A stretch of 64,000 nucleotides of DNA. It comes from Atopsyche davidsoni. Taxonomy: Eukaryota; Arthropoda; Insecta; Trichoptera; Hydrobiosidae. The notes beneath the pieces are model-generated. The model made no database searches and was not told the origin of the DNA. It worked only from the letters and a program-made list of their open reading frames with translations. The DNA lies in NCBI GenBank assembly GCA_022113835.1, contig JAILWY010000004.1, positions 7,257,501-7,321,500 of the forward strand. The letters run 5' to 3'. Below, one piece after another: positions 12,785-24,900 of this stretch. Both the position numbers and the translations under genes were made by a program. Numbering within the stretch: position 1 is the stretch's first letter; each line of letters opens with the position of its first letter.

Positions 12785-14517
12785 GCGCCGTCTCTGTCAG
12801 GCAAATCTGTGTGAGCGCCGCCTCTCTGAGGACTATACAATTGGATTATGTGATAGTATTGTTGTGCTTTTTAGGTCATAGGTTATTATCGATTATTGTA
12901 TTGATCTTGTTTTTAAGAAAGATGATGAGCGCGTTCTGTTTAAAAATGATAGAAAATTATTAATTGATAATTGATGATCGAATCGTGACCAAATTTTATA
13001 GCGGCCAATTTAATAGTACCTTTACTGAAAATAAAGATAAAGGATCGTTTCCTCTTTGTAAGATAAGTTTAAGCCTTTTGAATATTGATAGATTATATTT
13101 TTTATTTTTAAAGCGGTGATGTTATCGATGTATTATTTGAATTCTTCTTTTTATGAGATAAAAGTTTTTTTCCAAATTGTTTTGCTATATATTATAAAAG
13201 ACATTTATTTTTGTTTTCCGGTGATATTATAATTAGAAGGAGGTGACAGAATAGTGTTGCTGTGTATTATGTAGGCATTTGTTAAAGTAAAGGATGGAGT
13301 GTTGTTTGTGATTACTATAATATACTACTTTGTTTTACCTAGTCACGTGTGGCATGTCATTTGCCACATCACTGTCCTTTTTATTATATTTATAAAGCTG
13401 ATAATACGCCTCTCAAGGTATCAAATGACTTCAAGAATTTATTTTAACAATTTTAATATAATGGATTTAGTCATTGTTAATTTTGCTCATCAACAATACT
13501 GTTGAATGTGATGATGTCGATATATATGTATATGTACGGTGTAAATATAACTAAGTGATCTGAAGCGGGCTCACTTGACAGGTTTTTATACTGAGAAGTT
13601 TTATTTTTCTTACGGAGGGACGGAGGACTTTATTCTTGTAGTCGTTTGGTGTTTTCTGACGGCAGAGATAGGTAGATTGACAGCCGTCACTCTCTTGAAT
13701 CGGGGCGAGGCGCAGTCAGACGAAATCTAAATATTTTCCTGTATTTTCAAGTGGTATTTTCTGATTCCATTGCAATGAGTAGGCATATAAAATAATGATA
13801 TATTTTTGTAGACAATGATAAGGAAGGGTGATACATTAAGCAGTTACAAACGGAGGATTAAATTAATTAAGTGCCATCGATATCGACTGAACGTGTACGT
13901 CTATTATTGATCTATGGAGTTTTAGAGCGGGGCTCGTGTGACGACCCCGCGGTTCTTTAGTTGTCCCCGCTCCTCTTTCAAGCGGAAGCTATACGGTTAT
14001 CAGAGAGTCTCAGTAAAGGTGATTAGAGACGACCATCTTTAATGGTACAAAATTGCCTTTGAATAAAGTGAACTCCGGCGTTCACAAACACCACAATCAC
14101 ACTTAGACTGCACCGAGAATATTTATTATGCAATGTTATACTTAAATTAAGATAGCTAAAGTATTGTTTGTTTATTTGGTTTGTCGCGGACTAAGATACG
14201 AGTAGATCAATATTATACGCATACATATGTATTGTAACAATCAATCTCGCACAGTATATGTGCGAGGATAATCTAGTTAATGGTGTAATACTGTAATACT
14301 GTGTTAAACTAAGTAAAGTAAATAACTATAGCAGGCCGGCCCAGGCGCGGTCGCAGAACCTAACTTATCATACTCGGGCCAATCCCTCATGGCAAATGAC
14401 TTCACCCTTATAGTAAGCTGTCCAAATTAATACTGTGTCGTAAGGTGTAAGTCGTCGGGTGTTCATATGAAATGCATAGATATATATACATACATATTAT
14501 TATACTTAACGTAGTAG

Positions 14518-14545
14518 CTAATGACTAATGACTAATGACTAATGG
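14518..14545. repeat. Short tandem repeat, four units of CTAATGA
   Basis: Three exact 7-base units of CTAATGA are followed by a fourth with a changed last base, inside the gawky 3' flank. Confidence 0.9.
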
Positions 14546-17500
14546 AAGAGCATAATAATTAGCTAATGATACAAGTGTATGAGATAGTACCAGTAGGCTA
14601 GGTGGGGACTCCCGGGCCATACTTGCTGGATCTCAGGGCCTTATCCATGATAATAATTAATAGTAAAGTGGGCGTCCGCGCGCCACTCCACCCGCCACCC
14701 TTCATTATTATACTGTCCCTGATTGCTTACAAGACTGAATTAAGATTAACGGTTGACACGTTCTGTTCCGTAGCGAGTGCGAGGCCCGTGGTCGCCTCCG
14801 CACTCCGAGCACTCCAAGCAAGTGGTCCTCGCGAGCCCTCATAGCGGAGCGTGAACTCGTAACAAATTAACTTTTTGTATTAATGTACAACTGTGCTGTG
14901 AAATATGAGTGGCTTTTTATTTGTATAATACCACAAAAATATAAAAAAATAACCTTTATTTAAGTCTCCGCAAGGAAACTCTCGTTTGGTAAATAATATT
15001 TAGATGTATGGCTATATCATTAATGAGTATATGGTGCAAATCAGTCACTCTGCCTGCTCGCGGCGGCCACATATCCCCTTCACACAGCGCAGCAGAGTGG
15101 CCCCCCACACGGTTCCATTTCTAAAGTATCTCTAGTTTTGTATTTAATGATGGACAGATATGATAAGAATGCCAATTGTAGCTCATAGGGATTAAGATGA
15201 TATTTTTGTTAGGTTTACGTAGGGTTTACCAGGACACGACAACTGCCGCCGACTGCAGAGAGCAGCTCAGTGGACCCCGCGGTGGATCTCTTGCACAATA
15301 GATATAATCGTGTTTTGTGCTTAATACTTTTTAATAGCTAAGTTGTATTTTTTAAATTATTTTGAATTTACCAAATCTAAGATAGACGGTTTTCCTTTGT
15401 AAGATGTAAAAGAGTACCTTGGGCGGAAGAGCTCTGCCTTGTTATGTTGGTAAAATGATACTTTCTGCGGGAGCGAGTGCGCTGGAACGTTTTTCTACAA
15501 ATTTATTCCTCGACTAGTTATCTTTTCAAATTTTACGACAGGAATTCTCGTAAGATTTTATTCTCAAGTAAAGTGATATTTTTATTCAGCAATAAAACCT
15601 AGCAGTGCATTTTGCCAACAGACAAATATCGTATTTAAGTCAATAGTATATTACGAATAGCTCATAAAAGACGACAGTAATTATGAGATTTCAAGTGCAT
15701 TCTTGTAGACTAAATAACAAATACCTGTATCTATTGCGGTCTGAAATTTGAAAACTTATATTTATCGACTTTTTTAATAATTTGTTTTAATTAAGAATTA
15801 TTTATGTATTTGAATTAATAAAGTAAGAAATGATTTATCTTAACTCTCCAAATGTGCGACTCTCGCATGAATATTTATGAAAGGCTGGAAGGATGACCTC
15901 CGGACAGTCTCAGTAGCAAATACCTCGTGACCCACGGTCTTGTGATGACTTTGTCTGGCCGGCCGCGAGCGCGGACGTAGCCGCGGCCGATGCACAAAGC
16001 GGGCGGTGACTGCGTGGTCGGTGGTCAGCGGTCAGCGGTCAGTACGCGAGTACTCGCCTGAGCATTTCTGACGCTCTGTTGAGCAGAACCTACCGATAGT
16101 ATTTCCCTAAGTTTTTCCAGTATTTGTGATTCAAGTGCCACTTTATGTTTAAACAATATTAAATATAAAAGAGAAACAATTATTTAGTAATAATTAATCT
16201 AAGGGTAATTTAGAAAAATATTAAATACAATGTTTTTATCATTTTAAGACATATAAATTCACAAAGAATGTATTAATATAAATTTATTATCAATATACCT
16301 TATTTAAATATTGAACATAAAGTAAAGATAATTTAATTTTAGCCATATCAGTCGGTGTAAGGCTCGTTTGTCTCGGGAGCTCGTTAGTGGGAGATTGTCC
16401 GGTCGGTTTCTGAAACGTGAAACATCTGACCGACGGTGATCAGTGATGGAGTAGTTTTAAGTGTTGTTAGTTTACCGACTCAGCTTCACCACATCTTATG
16501 TTATGTTTGCAATGTTATGGAATGCCAACATTCAAGTGATTTATGACAACTTTATCTGTTATATTAGGTTTTCTTTTGAAATAATAATTAGTGTGCCACA
16601 TTAAACTCTGCCAAAATGTCATTACCGATATTGGAACTGTCATGTTTTCGACTTACCTGTTAATTTAAACTCGTAGATTAAGGCGATTCAGTAAAGTTAC
16701 ACTACTCCTATTCCGCTTAGCACATATCATCTGTGATTTCTGAATGGATTCTTACCGAGTTGATTATTTTCTTAGTTACGGATATTGTATACTTTGTCAG
16801 CAATCGATGCCATTACACACAAAGGACTCTCTATTCGAATCTCTATTGATAGCGTAATATAAGTCAGTCTGGTCCAGTAGGTATTAACGTAGATTATCGA
16901 CCAACACTCCCACTCGGGACCTTCAATACCAAAACTGAGGCAACAAACGAACTAACCCTAGAGTAGCATCCGACGCGGTAAGAACTGGTGAAAGTGAACT
17001 GAATAATCTTCCAGTGATCTTACGGGCATGTGATGTTTGTCTTAATGTATAGTCGTACGATAGCAGATAGCTTAGCAGTACCTTATGGGTGGATCCCACA
17101 CCTAGCATTTTATGTTCTCACAAAATCAAATATGATTGTGTACCTACATTTTTAATTTGTTTTAGTCAAAACCAGTGTTTTAAACTATTTTCCCAACTAA
17201 TCTAGAGTATTGAGTTAGGTGTAAGTAAGTGAGTGTTTAGATAATAATATTATGCCTTCCGTATAAATAATTAAGTGTAAACATAAAGCATGTCACGTTT
17301 GTCAAGTTAGCGGTAATGTAGAGATATCGCTATTTTCCAATAAAAATGGGTTTTGGTATTTGTGATTTAAAATGTTTGTAGCTCCCTATATTTATAATGT
17401 GTATATGACTAAACATTGATTATTTACAAAGAAACTTAAAGTTAACTGTATTGTATAGTTGTTACACCTAGGGAATGTTCTTATACATTATACACTACTG

Positions 17501-18261
17501 TTCTACTGTTCTAATGTTCACTGTATGTTAGACTTAAGTCCTGCAGAGTCATGCTCTTCACATTCTATATCATAAACGTTGTTGTGTGCTGTACCTTGTA
17601 TTTTATATTATACTTACATATTTACGCTTTACGCTTTCAATTCAAGTTGAAATTATCTGTGAATTCTTGTCATAACATGATATATTTACTACCTTATTAC
17701 AAGTCTTAAATTAAAAATCAAAAATGAAACCAATGATTGTGCCTCTCGATGAACTGTGGTACGTTACCTACAAACCCAGCAGTTTCACATATTTCGTTTT
17801 TTTAATATTTAAGGGTTTCGTTTTAAGAATGGTCTACTGCAATTTTTATATAAAGCCTATTAATTTACGAACAAAGTAGATAGGTAAATTTGGAAACATG
17901 TTGGTTTTATATTTTTTGTAGTCAAAAATACCAGAACTGTGAAACAGAATTGAATCGAATAAAACATAAATTAGTATTTGGAGGCCTTGAGGCGGCGGAC
18001 TGTCCGCTCCGAAATGAGCTTAACAATAAAGAGCGCATCTGTCTCCAGAAGCAATCACTGCGTAGTGCGCGGCGCGTCACGCGTCTACCTACCAACCTAA
18101 CAAACAACCTTCCTGGGACACCTCTAACAATTTGTGTTCTAAATTTTAATACGCTAAGCATGAAAATGATACTCATTTATTGCCAAAAAATGATAAAAAA
18201 TAATTTATAAATTTCTTAGTAGATTATCATTGTTTTTGGGCATGTTTTATTTAAGCATTAT

Positions 18262-18388
18262 ATATAATAAATATATATACCAATATATATATATATATAT
18301 ATAAATATAAATACATGTGTATATATGGATATACATATATATATATATACACACATACATAAATATATATATATGTATATATATATAC
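18262..18388. repeat. AT-dinucleotide microsatellite cluster
   Basis: Several interrupted runs of TA/AT repeats cover this stretch, with a further poly(A) plus AT run at about 18606-18642. This low-complexity sequence lies just before the probable end of the gawky 3' flank. Confidence 0.9.
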
Positions 18389-18604
18389 GGTTAGATTATG
18401 TAGCATAAAATTGAAATAAGCGAGTTTAAAAATGTATCTTTATAAGATACTTAACTTTATATTATAAATGGGATAAAAAAGGAATATGGATGGTTTGATA
18501 AATATGTATCACATAATTGTAAAACAAAAAAAAAACAATAAAACTAGTGTAACCCCATGAAATCTTTTTATTTAAACTTATTTTCCTCGTCCCTACACAT
18601 TTAC

Positions 18605-18641
<37 letters not shown>

Positions 18642-19114
18642 TGTCCAAACAAATAGTCATCACATACAAAAGCCATTCTGCACCAAATGTGACACTAGCA
18701 GATCACACGCAACAAACGGAAACCCAAAATAGCAAGATTTCTAATACAAATGATAAAGACCTTATTCTCCATGTATAGAAAAATAAACCTTGCCATATTG
18801 TTGCGTCTTTTAAACATGACACTTTCTAGATGGAAGATTAGGGCTTCGATGAGATATACTCCTGGACTTGCATAATTTAGTTTGGTGAGTAAGGATACAA
18901 ATGAAATCCGCCTGCTCTCCATTCTGTTGATGTGGATGGCTGCTATTCTGTACCCTGAGCGTAAGGGATCGGTAATGGAGTAGTGGACTGCTGTTGTTTC
19001 TACAGATCTAAATGCTAGAGTTTTGTAATAATGCTATTATTAGGCAGCAGCAATAAGCAGACCTTTCTTCAAATATAACACTGCGGTATAGAAGGACCAG
19101 GGCACCCACTACAC

Positions 19115-19307
19115 CAGGGGTCCCCAACCTTTTTGCACCCAAGAGCACATTCTAGAATGCCGGTCGGGCGGCGGACATAGTTTATTTTTTCAAGGTACAT
19201 TTATAGTTGGACATATACATATAATGCACAAAAAAATATTTAATTCCTAAAATATAATTATAAAATATAAAAATTATTATTTATATTTTTATGTAAAATA
19301 AATAATA
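19115..19307. mobile_element. hAT-like transposon end, truncated
   Basis: The sequence starts CAGGGGTCCCCAACC, a terminal sequence I associate with hAT-superfamily elements, and continues into a GC-rich stretch (GGTCGGGCGGCGG). I found no matching inverted end (GGTTGGGGACCCCTG) further right in the window, so this is one end only. The mariner begins at 19308 and may have inserted into it. Confidence 0.45.
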
Positions 19308-20222
19308 CGAGGGCTGCTATTTATATATCCGGAATAAAATAAAATAACTATCATTGACTATTAAACATGGTTTTATTGCTTTTCAAAATATTCGCCGTGA
19401 TGATCGATGCACTTTTGCATTCGGTGAAACCAGTTTTCATAGCACTTTTTCCAATCAGAAGGCGGTATTTCCAAAAAATGATTTTTGAATGCCTCAACGG
19501 TTTCTTCTCGGGTTGTAAATCGTTGACCACGTAATTTATTCTTCACGGTTGGAAATAAAAAGAAGTCGTTGGGTGCCAAATCAGGGCTATATGGCGGATG
19601 ACCCGTTAATTCCACCGTTTCACCCTCCAAATATCGGGTCGTTTCACCTGAAGTGTGACAGCTTGCATTGTCGTGATGGAGAGTGATTCTGCGTTGAGGA
19701 TTGTTCTTCCTAATTTCTGCAAAGACTTCTGGCAAACAAATGGTCGTGTACTACGTCGAATTAACAAATTTACGATTTTCTAGTGGTACAGTAGCCAAGT
19801 GTCCATCTATACCAAAAATTGGTACGATGTTTCGTGGCACAACAACCGATTTAGGCCGACCATCTTTAATTTCGTCAGTGAGCATACGACGTCCACGATT
19901 AAACTCACTAAACTAGTGATACACAGTGGTCTTCGATGGTGCTTGATCCCCAAAAGTCGAACTGAGTTGATCGATGCATTGCTGTTGAGTTAGACCACGT
20001 CGAAAATCATAATAAATCATCGCAAGAAAATTTTCTCGAGTTAAATCCATTGTGATGACATGCAATTTTTAAAATCGCGCCACACAATGAAAACAATTTA
20101 TTGACAGTCGGATGAAATAAACTCATTCTACAGCCAAAGAGTTCCATTTTCAAATGTAATAATTACTTTTTAAATATTATTTATGTAGTGGCCAGTTCCG
20201 GATTCTTAAATAGCAGCCAATG
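19308..20222 (-). mobile_element. Mariner (Tc1/mariner, D34D) element, internally deleted
   Basis: Imperfect inverted ends of about 28 bases, sharing GCTGCTATTTA and ATCCGGAA, lie at 19308-19335 and 20195-20222. Each is flanked by the TA duplication typical of mariners (19306-19307 and 20223-20224). The element is 915 bases, shorter than the usual about 1.3 kb, and encodes a broken transposase on the minus strand. Confidence 0.9.
19373..20050 (-). pseudogene. Mariner transposase pseudogene
   Basis: The frame begins with a mariner-like N-terminus (ATG at 20048-20050) carrying a helix-turn-helix-type start. It then meets in-frame stops (one before the SEFNRG segment, one before TTICLPEV) and lacks the middle of the catalytic region. 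The C-terminal 120 residues are intact and hold HHDNASCH and YSPDLAPNDFF, with 34 residues between the second and third catalytic aspartates, so it belongs to the D34D mariners. It cannot encode an active transposase. Confidence 0.9.
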
Positions 20223-20244
20223 TAAGTAGTAAATAATAACATAC

Positions 20245-20302
20245 TATTTTGAAATTTATAACGATATAATTATTTTCGCATATATTTCGCTATTTAATTA
20301 TC
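20245..20302. repeat. Direct repeat, copy 1
   Basis: About 58 bases matching 20531-20589 at roughly 85% identity; both begin TATTTTGAAA and share TATAATTATTTTCGC. It sits just right of the mariner. The source element is not recognised. Confidence 0.75.
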
Positions 20303-20530
20303 ATCCCATCGCAAAAATTTCAGGTTGACTTTCACATAGCTTTCACCTCACTTGTACTACCGCAAAAATATCAAATTTATATTTATTCAGCAACTTTTCC
20401 ATCAAGTATCTAAACAATATCGTGAACGCATTACTAGAGGACGTTATTACAGAGACGAAGACAAACCAAACTACACCCATAAGATGCTATTTCAACAGGT
20501 TTATATATGATTTTCTGGAAAGAATTATAT

Positions 20531-20589
20531 TATTTTGAAAATTATAACAATATAATTATTTTCGCCTATATTCCTCGGTTTAATTACTA
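20531..20589. repeat. Direct repeat, copy 2
   Basis: Partner of 20245-20302, about 230 bases away in the same orientation. Confidence 0.75.
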
Positions 20590-21829
20590 AATATTAATTT
20601 TATTCATAACATTTTATTGTAAACTTAAATAATTTTTTTATCAAGGTCGCACAGCAGCGGGACCACTGCACTACACTATTCTCTCTGAGAAAACCACGAA
20701 CAGAAAGAGTATGTTCAGTGGATGGTCACCAACTTCCTGCAGGGAGGAGCATCTGAAGAAGTAAGGATACAAATGCAGCACTAGACATAAAAAGAAGATG
20801 GATGTAAATTTATTAATTATAAAAAGTCAATGATATTTTGCACAGCATTTATTTATTATTAAACAAGAAATAATATTCATGCTTTCATAAAAATTAAGAT
20901 GAAAATCTTTGCAAAAATTCAAAGTATGTATTTGTAAAACAAGCTACTTATACTATATTTCTTTACGAGTAGCTCACAGTTCTTTATACTTTTATATTAA
21001 ACTATATATAAACCAAATGATGCTAACTTTAAAATATATCTATTATTTACAACCTGGTTTTTTTTATAAAAATATAGATACAATACGAAAAACTATTTAA
21101 CACCAAATAAACCAATGAAGTTTTCGAATGAAAAGAATTGAACACTGGTGATATGAAATAAGTAGAATGCACATTGATTTGCAGATCTACACATAAATAA
21201 TATTCTTTCTAATAGGTTATAAATTCATGTTTACCCCAACAGTCCTCTTCAATATAAACAAAAAATAATTCATTTTAGTCAATTTTATAAAATGGGAATT
21301 TCAGTAGTGAAAGGACAAACCCATTATTAAACTTTAGGAAGATTGCTAATTATTCAAAAGTTCAGTAAGGAAACAAAGTCAAACGGAAGGTTTGCCAAAT
21401 TGCTCGCTAGAGAATAATAACACAAAAAATATATATGTAACCAAAGAAATACTCTCATGGTAGATTTTGCAAAAGTATTTTCTGAAGTCATTCTTAAAGT
21501 AGGTGAAAATTAATATATTAACTTATTCTCAACTCTCTTTCTTCTCACAATTCATTTTAAGAGACACTCCGCTTTTAACAAACTCAAGAAATATCACGAA
21601 ATATAAGAAGGTAGCTGTCAAGATGAAATATTTTCATAAAAATATAATTTATATTTAAATACACGTTAAAATTCATTAAACCGACATCAAAAATCATATG
21701 CAATTAACCTCCACAGTACATAAGTTATAATGAGCAGGAATGAGGCAAATTAACTAGATAAGTTCAGTAAAAGTTGAAAACGAGACTGCAGGAGCCCAAA
21801 AATTGATAATCCATTTCCATATTGTCAAT

Positions 21830-21835
21830 TTTATT
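21830..21835 (-). terminator. Candidate poly(A) signal for ZNF598
   Basis: AATAAA on the minus strand, about 150 bases after the ZNF598 stop. The choice among AT-rich candidates is uncertain. Confidence 0.4.
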
Positions 21836-21984
21836 TACAATCGGTGCACATTTCTTTCTAGTTAGAAAATAGTGACTATAGCATTCATCATCCGGACCCA
21901 TTTACAACTTAAGATACTTAACAGTAATTTATAGGATTCATGTTTACAATAAGGCACTTGCAAGTGAGCAGATAAGGAGGGAAG

Positions 21985-24900
21985 TCACTTCCGCCAAACG
22001 GGAGGTGCTTGCATGGGTGAGGGGGGGAGAGCAGGGAAGTGCGAGTGCAGGTTGTGCGACCCGGCATGTGCATCTGTGTCATGTGCCGCGAGCACCTGCC
22101 CACAGGTGGAGCAAACCGTGAGCTTGCTGTCATTGTTATTGCTGTATATGTTATGCAACTCCTGCTGCTTGCTTATATCCGGTAGCAAGACTAGAAGCTC
22201 AGGAAAGATCTCATTGAAATCGTCTCCCATAGAAGTGACGCAGTGTTCATAGTACGACTCCGCTGAATATGTTCCCTCCCTAAACATCTGCGATAATTGC
22301 TTAAATTCATGAATGGATCCGTGAGAATCGAGTACTTTAATAAAATTGGCAACCAGAGATTTGTTGCGCAGATTGAAATTTGACGGTTGAACGTAATTGT
22401 GAATCGGAATATTATAGTTCTGGCCTGAAGAGTTGGTAAAAGTGAAACCATTGCAGGGTGGTACGGAGCCATGAAATCCGGGCGGAGGAGTCGGCCTCGC
22501 CAATCCTGGAGGGGTGATGATACTTTTCGCTTTGAATCCAGGAGGATTTTTCACTCCGTTCAGAGAAGGAAAGTCTTTTTCAGAATTGGAGATCTCGACA
22601 GCCTTATTGCTGGCTTCTATTTGTGGAGGTTTCTGTTTAGAAGTGCTGACTACTTTGGAAGCGCTGGATCGATCTTCAGTTTTGGCACCATTTTGTACAT
22701 TCTTCTTCTTGTCCTTGAGTTCATTGGTCGATTGGTCAGTAGTGGATTTTTTCTTTCCAGTCTCTATTCCGACAGAGTGCTCCATTCCATTCTTTTTTCC
22801 CTTAAAGTTTTCAGGAGGAGAGGCCTCAGGAGGGTCGTTAGTTTTGATTTTCTTTTTATCTTTCTTAGTAAGAGCGCCTTGAGGTTCCTCTATCGGTCGG
22901 GGAGAGGAGTTAGAAGTCTTTTCAGATTTCTTATTCTTTTTATTTATGGCTAGCGAGGGGAAGTCCAGATGGATGTCGCTGGGTATTTGCGGCACAGGAG
23001 CCACCTTAGAGGGCTTAGGAGGCTTGTCCTTGGGCTTATTTAGAGTGATCCACTGGGCAGGAGCAGGCGCAGGACCGTTGCCAGCTTGGAGGGCAGGGAA
23101 TGCCTCCAGAGAGGGTGGTGGAGGCTTCTGGACGGGTGCCGGCTTTGGTGCAGCAGGTTGAGGTGGAGGCGTAGCCTTTAAAAAATAAATGCTTTTTTAA
23201 ATTTCCAGATAAAAAACACTCATTTACCTTCTATTCCTTTGAAATTTATGATAATATCCAAAATTGTTATAGAATAACAGTATTTTTAATTGTCACAGTA
23301 TAAACATAAAAAGGGAAGAATGTAATTGTATGAACTTTTTGTCAAATAGCTGAGTTAGTGATGAGACCAAACAAATATAATAAAAGTATGCACCGCAAAA
23401 CATCATGCTTTACATTCAAGATGAAATAAATTTTGTGGTATCACAATGTGCAGGTGGAGTGAGAATGTCCAATTGGATCAGTTAATGTAAAGAATAAACG
23501 ACAGATACCCTTTTTGTGACAGCATTTGAAGTAATCGGACTGCAGTAGTCATTCATCAGCAAAGCTTTGTCTTTCTTGCTCAAACTGGGAAATTCCTCCT
23601 GGAACTTTCTGCTCTCCTCGAGAGCCTCCTTCTTGTCAGCCATGCGCATGGCCAGCTGCTTGTTGGAGGTTTCCGACACACTGTACCGATTACCTGATGA
23701 AGAATGGTTGTGAACTTGAATGTGCACATTTGGCTTGGCTGAAATAATAATTATCAATTTTAATAGAAATAATAGATATTTTTTGCATCATCTGAACATT
23801 ATTGTTATTGTATTTTTTACCAGTGTGAAATTGTGCATGGTGGAAAATCATCAACAACACTAATCTTTATGACATAGGGAATATATTCAAATCGATCTGC
23901 GAAAGGCACTAATGGTACTCACCAGTAGTTCTGATAATGGCGCTGGAAGGCCCAGGCTGGTGAGTGATGTTTACTCGGAAGGTGGGCTGGGCACTGGCGG
24001 CATCTCCAGCCAGTGATGGGAAATTCTCCTGTGTGCGGACCAGTGCGCTCGGAGTCTGTCGTATCACCGTACCTAGAGGGCGGCTCATGGACACCATTGG
24101 TCCTCCTGCACCTCCGAGATTAGGAAACTGCTCTGTACTCTCCATGTCTATAGTTTTTGAGGGCGCCACATACGGTTCCTCTGGCGGACTGTCAAATGCA
24201 TTCTCAGGTTCATTTCTGAAATTTTAAGCAATATTTGAATTTTATTAGAAAATTAATAAAAATTCTACAAAAGATACCAATATTTGACATGACAAAAGAT
24301 GATGATACGGTACAAGATGTTTGTGTTTGCAAACGTGTTAAAGGAGCAGGCTGACTTATTGGTCCCGTTAAGTACCCTTCTTCAAATATATGAAAGTGGA
24401 TTTTGTTATACTAGTAAAATGGTTACATGGTTATATGACGAGCGTGGTTGTTGTGATGTGGCGGGGGTGGTCCCCTGAGAGGGCGAGGAGTGATGCGAAA
24501 CTGCAGTTCCAGCGTGCGAGCCTGACGTGCCGCCTGCTTGCTGAGTCCCTTCCCGTGCTCCGATGCCTTATGTGCTAGAATAAATAATTCATTGATATGC
24601 GAGTGTACAAATTTAATATTGTTACGTGTTATAAAGTTTGGGCTAAATTATATTTTTCTATTGAAACAAAATTTCTCATTCGCATTTAGTTCATTCAATT
24701 CATAAAATTGTTCATTTATATCTGGTATAAAATAAACACCTACATATGGGATTTAAGAAGTTATTCAGTTTCTATCTCACATAAAAATCTTGAACAGAAT
24801 AATATGCATATTTATTTGTTGCATGTAATTTTCTAAAGCATATAAAGATTTAGAATTGAAATGGCAATTTTTATTACAAATAAAACAAATTGACTACATG

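Larger units (their letters stand above)
12785..18560 (+). other. Probable long 3' UTR / 3' flank of gawky
   Basis: No coding gene is visible for about 5.8 kb after the gawky stop. Several AATAAA-type signals occur (near 13029, 15590, 15826, 17340 and 18540), so multiple poly(A) sites are possible. A Pumilio-type TGTAAATA lies at 13540-13547, though one such 8-mer may be chance. GC-rich patches interrupt the AT-rich sequence at about 14330-14380, 14660-14860, 15050-15110, 15235-15290 and 15955-16050. A short GC hairpin (GAGCGGGG with CCCCGCTC) sits at 13926-13972. Transcript extent is inference. Confidence 0.5.
20303..21984. other. Non-coding AT-rich stretch between mariner and ZNF598
   Basis: I see no gene here. 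The second copy of the short direct repeat lies at 20531-20589. The right part (about 21830-21984) is likely the ZNF598 3' UTR, since a minus-strand AATAAA is at 21830-21835. Confidence 0.6.

Noticed and set aside
17890..18210. Plus-strand 106-codon frame with an overlapping minus-strand frame
   Set aside because: No recognisable composition, no conserved motif, and it lies in the AT-rich gawky 3' flank.
22471..22953. Plus-strand 160-codon frame opposite ZNF598
   Set aside because: Antisense shadow of the last ZNF598 exon, with no features of its own.
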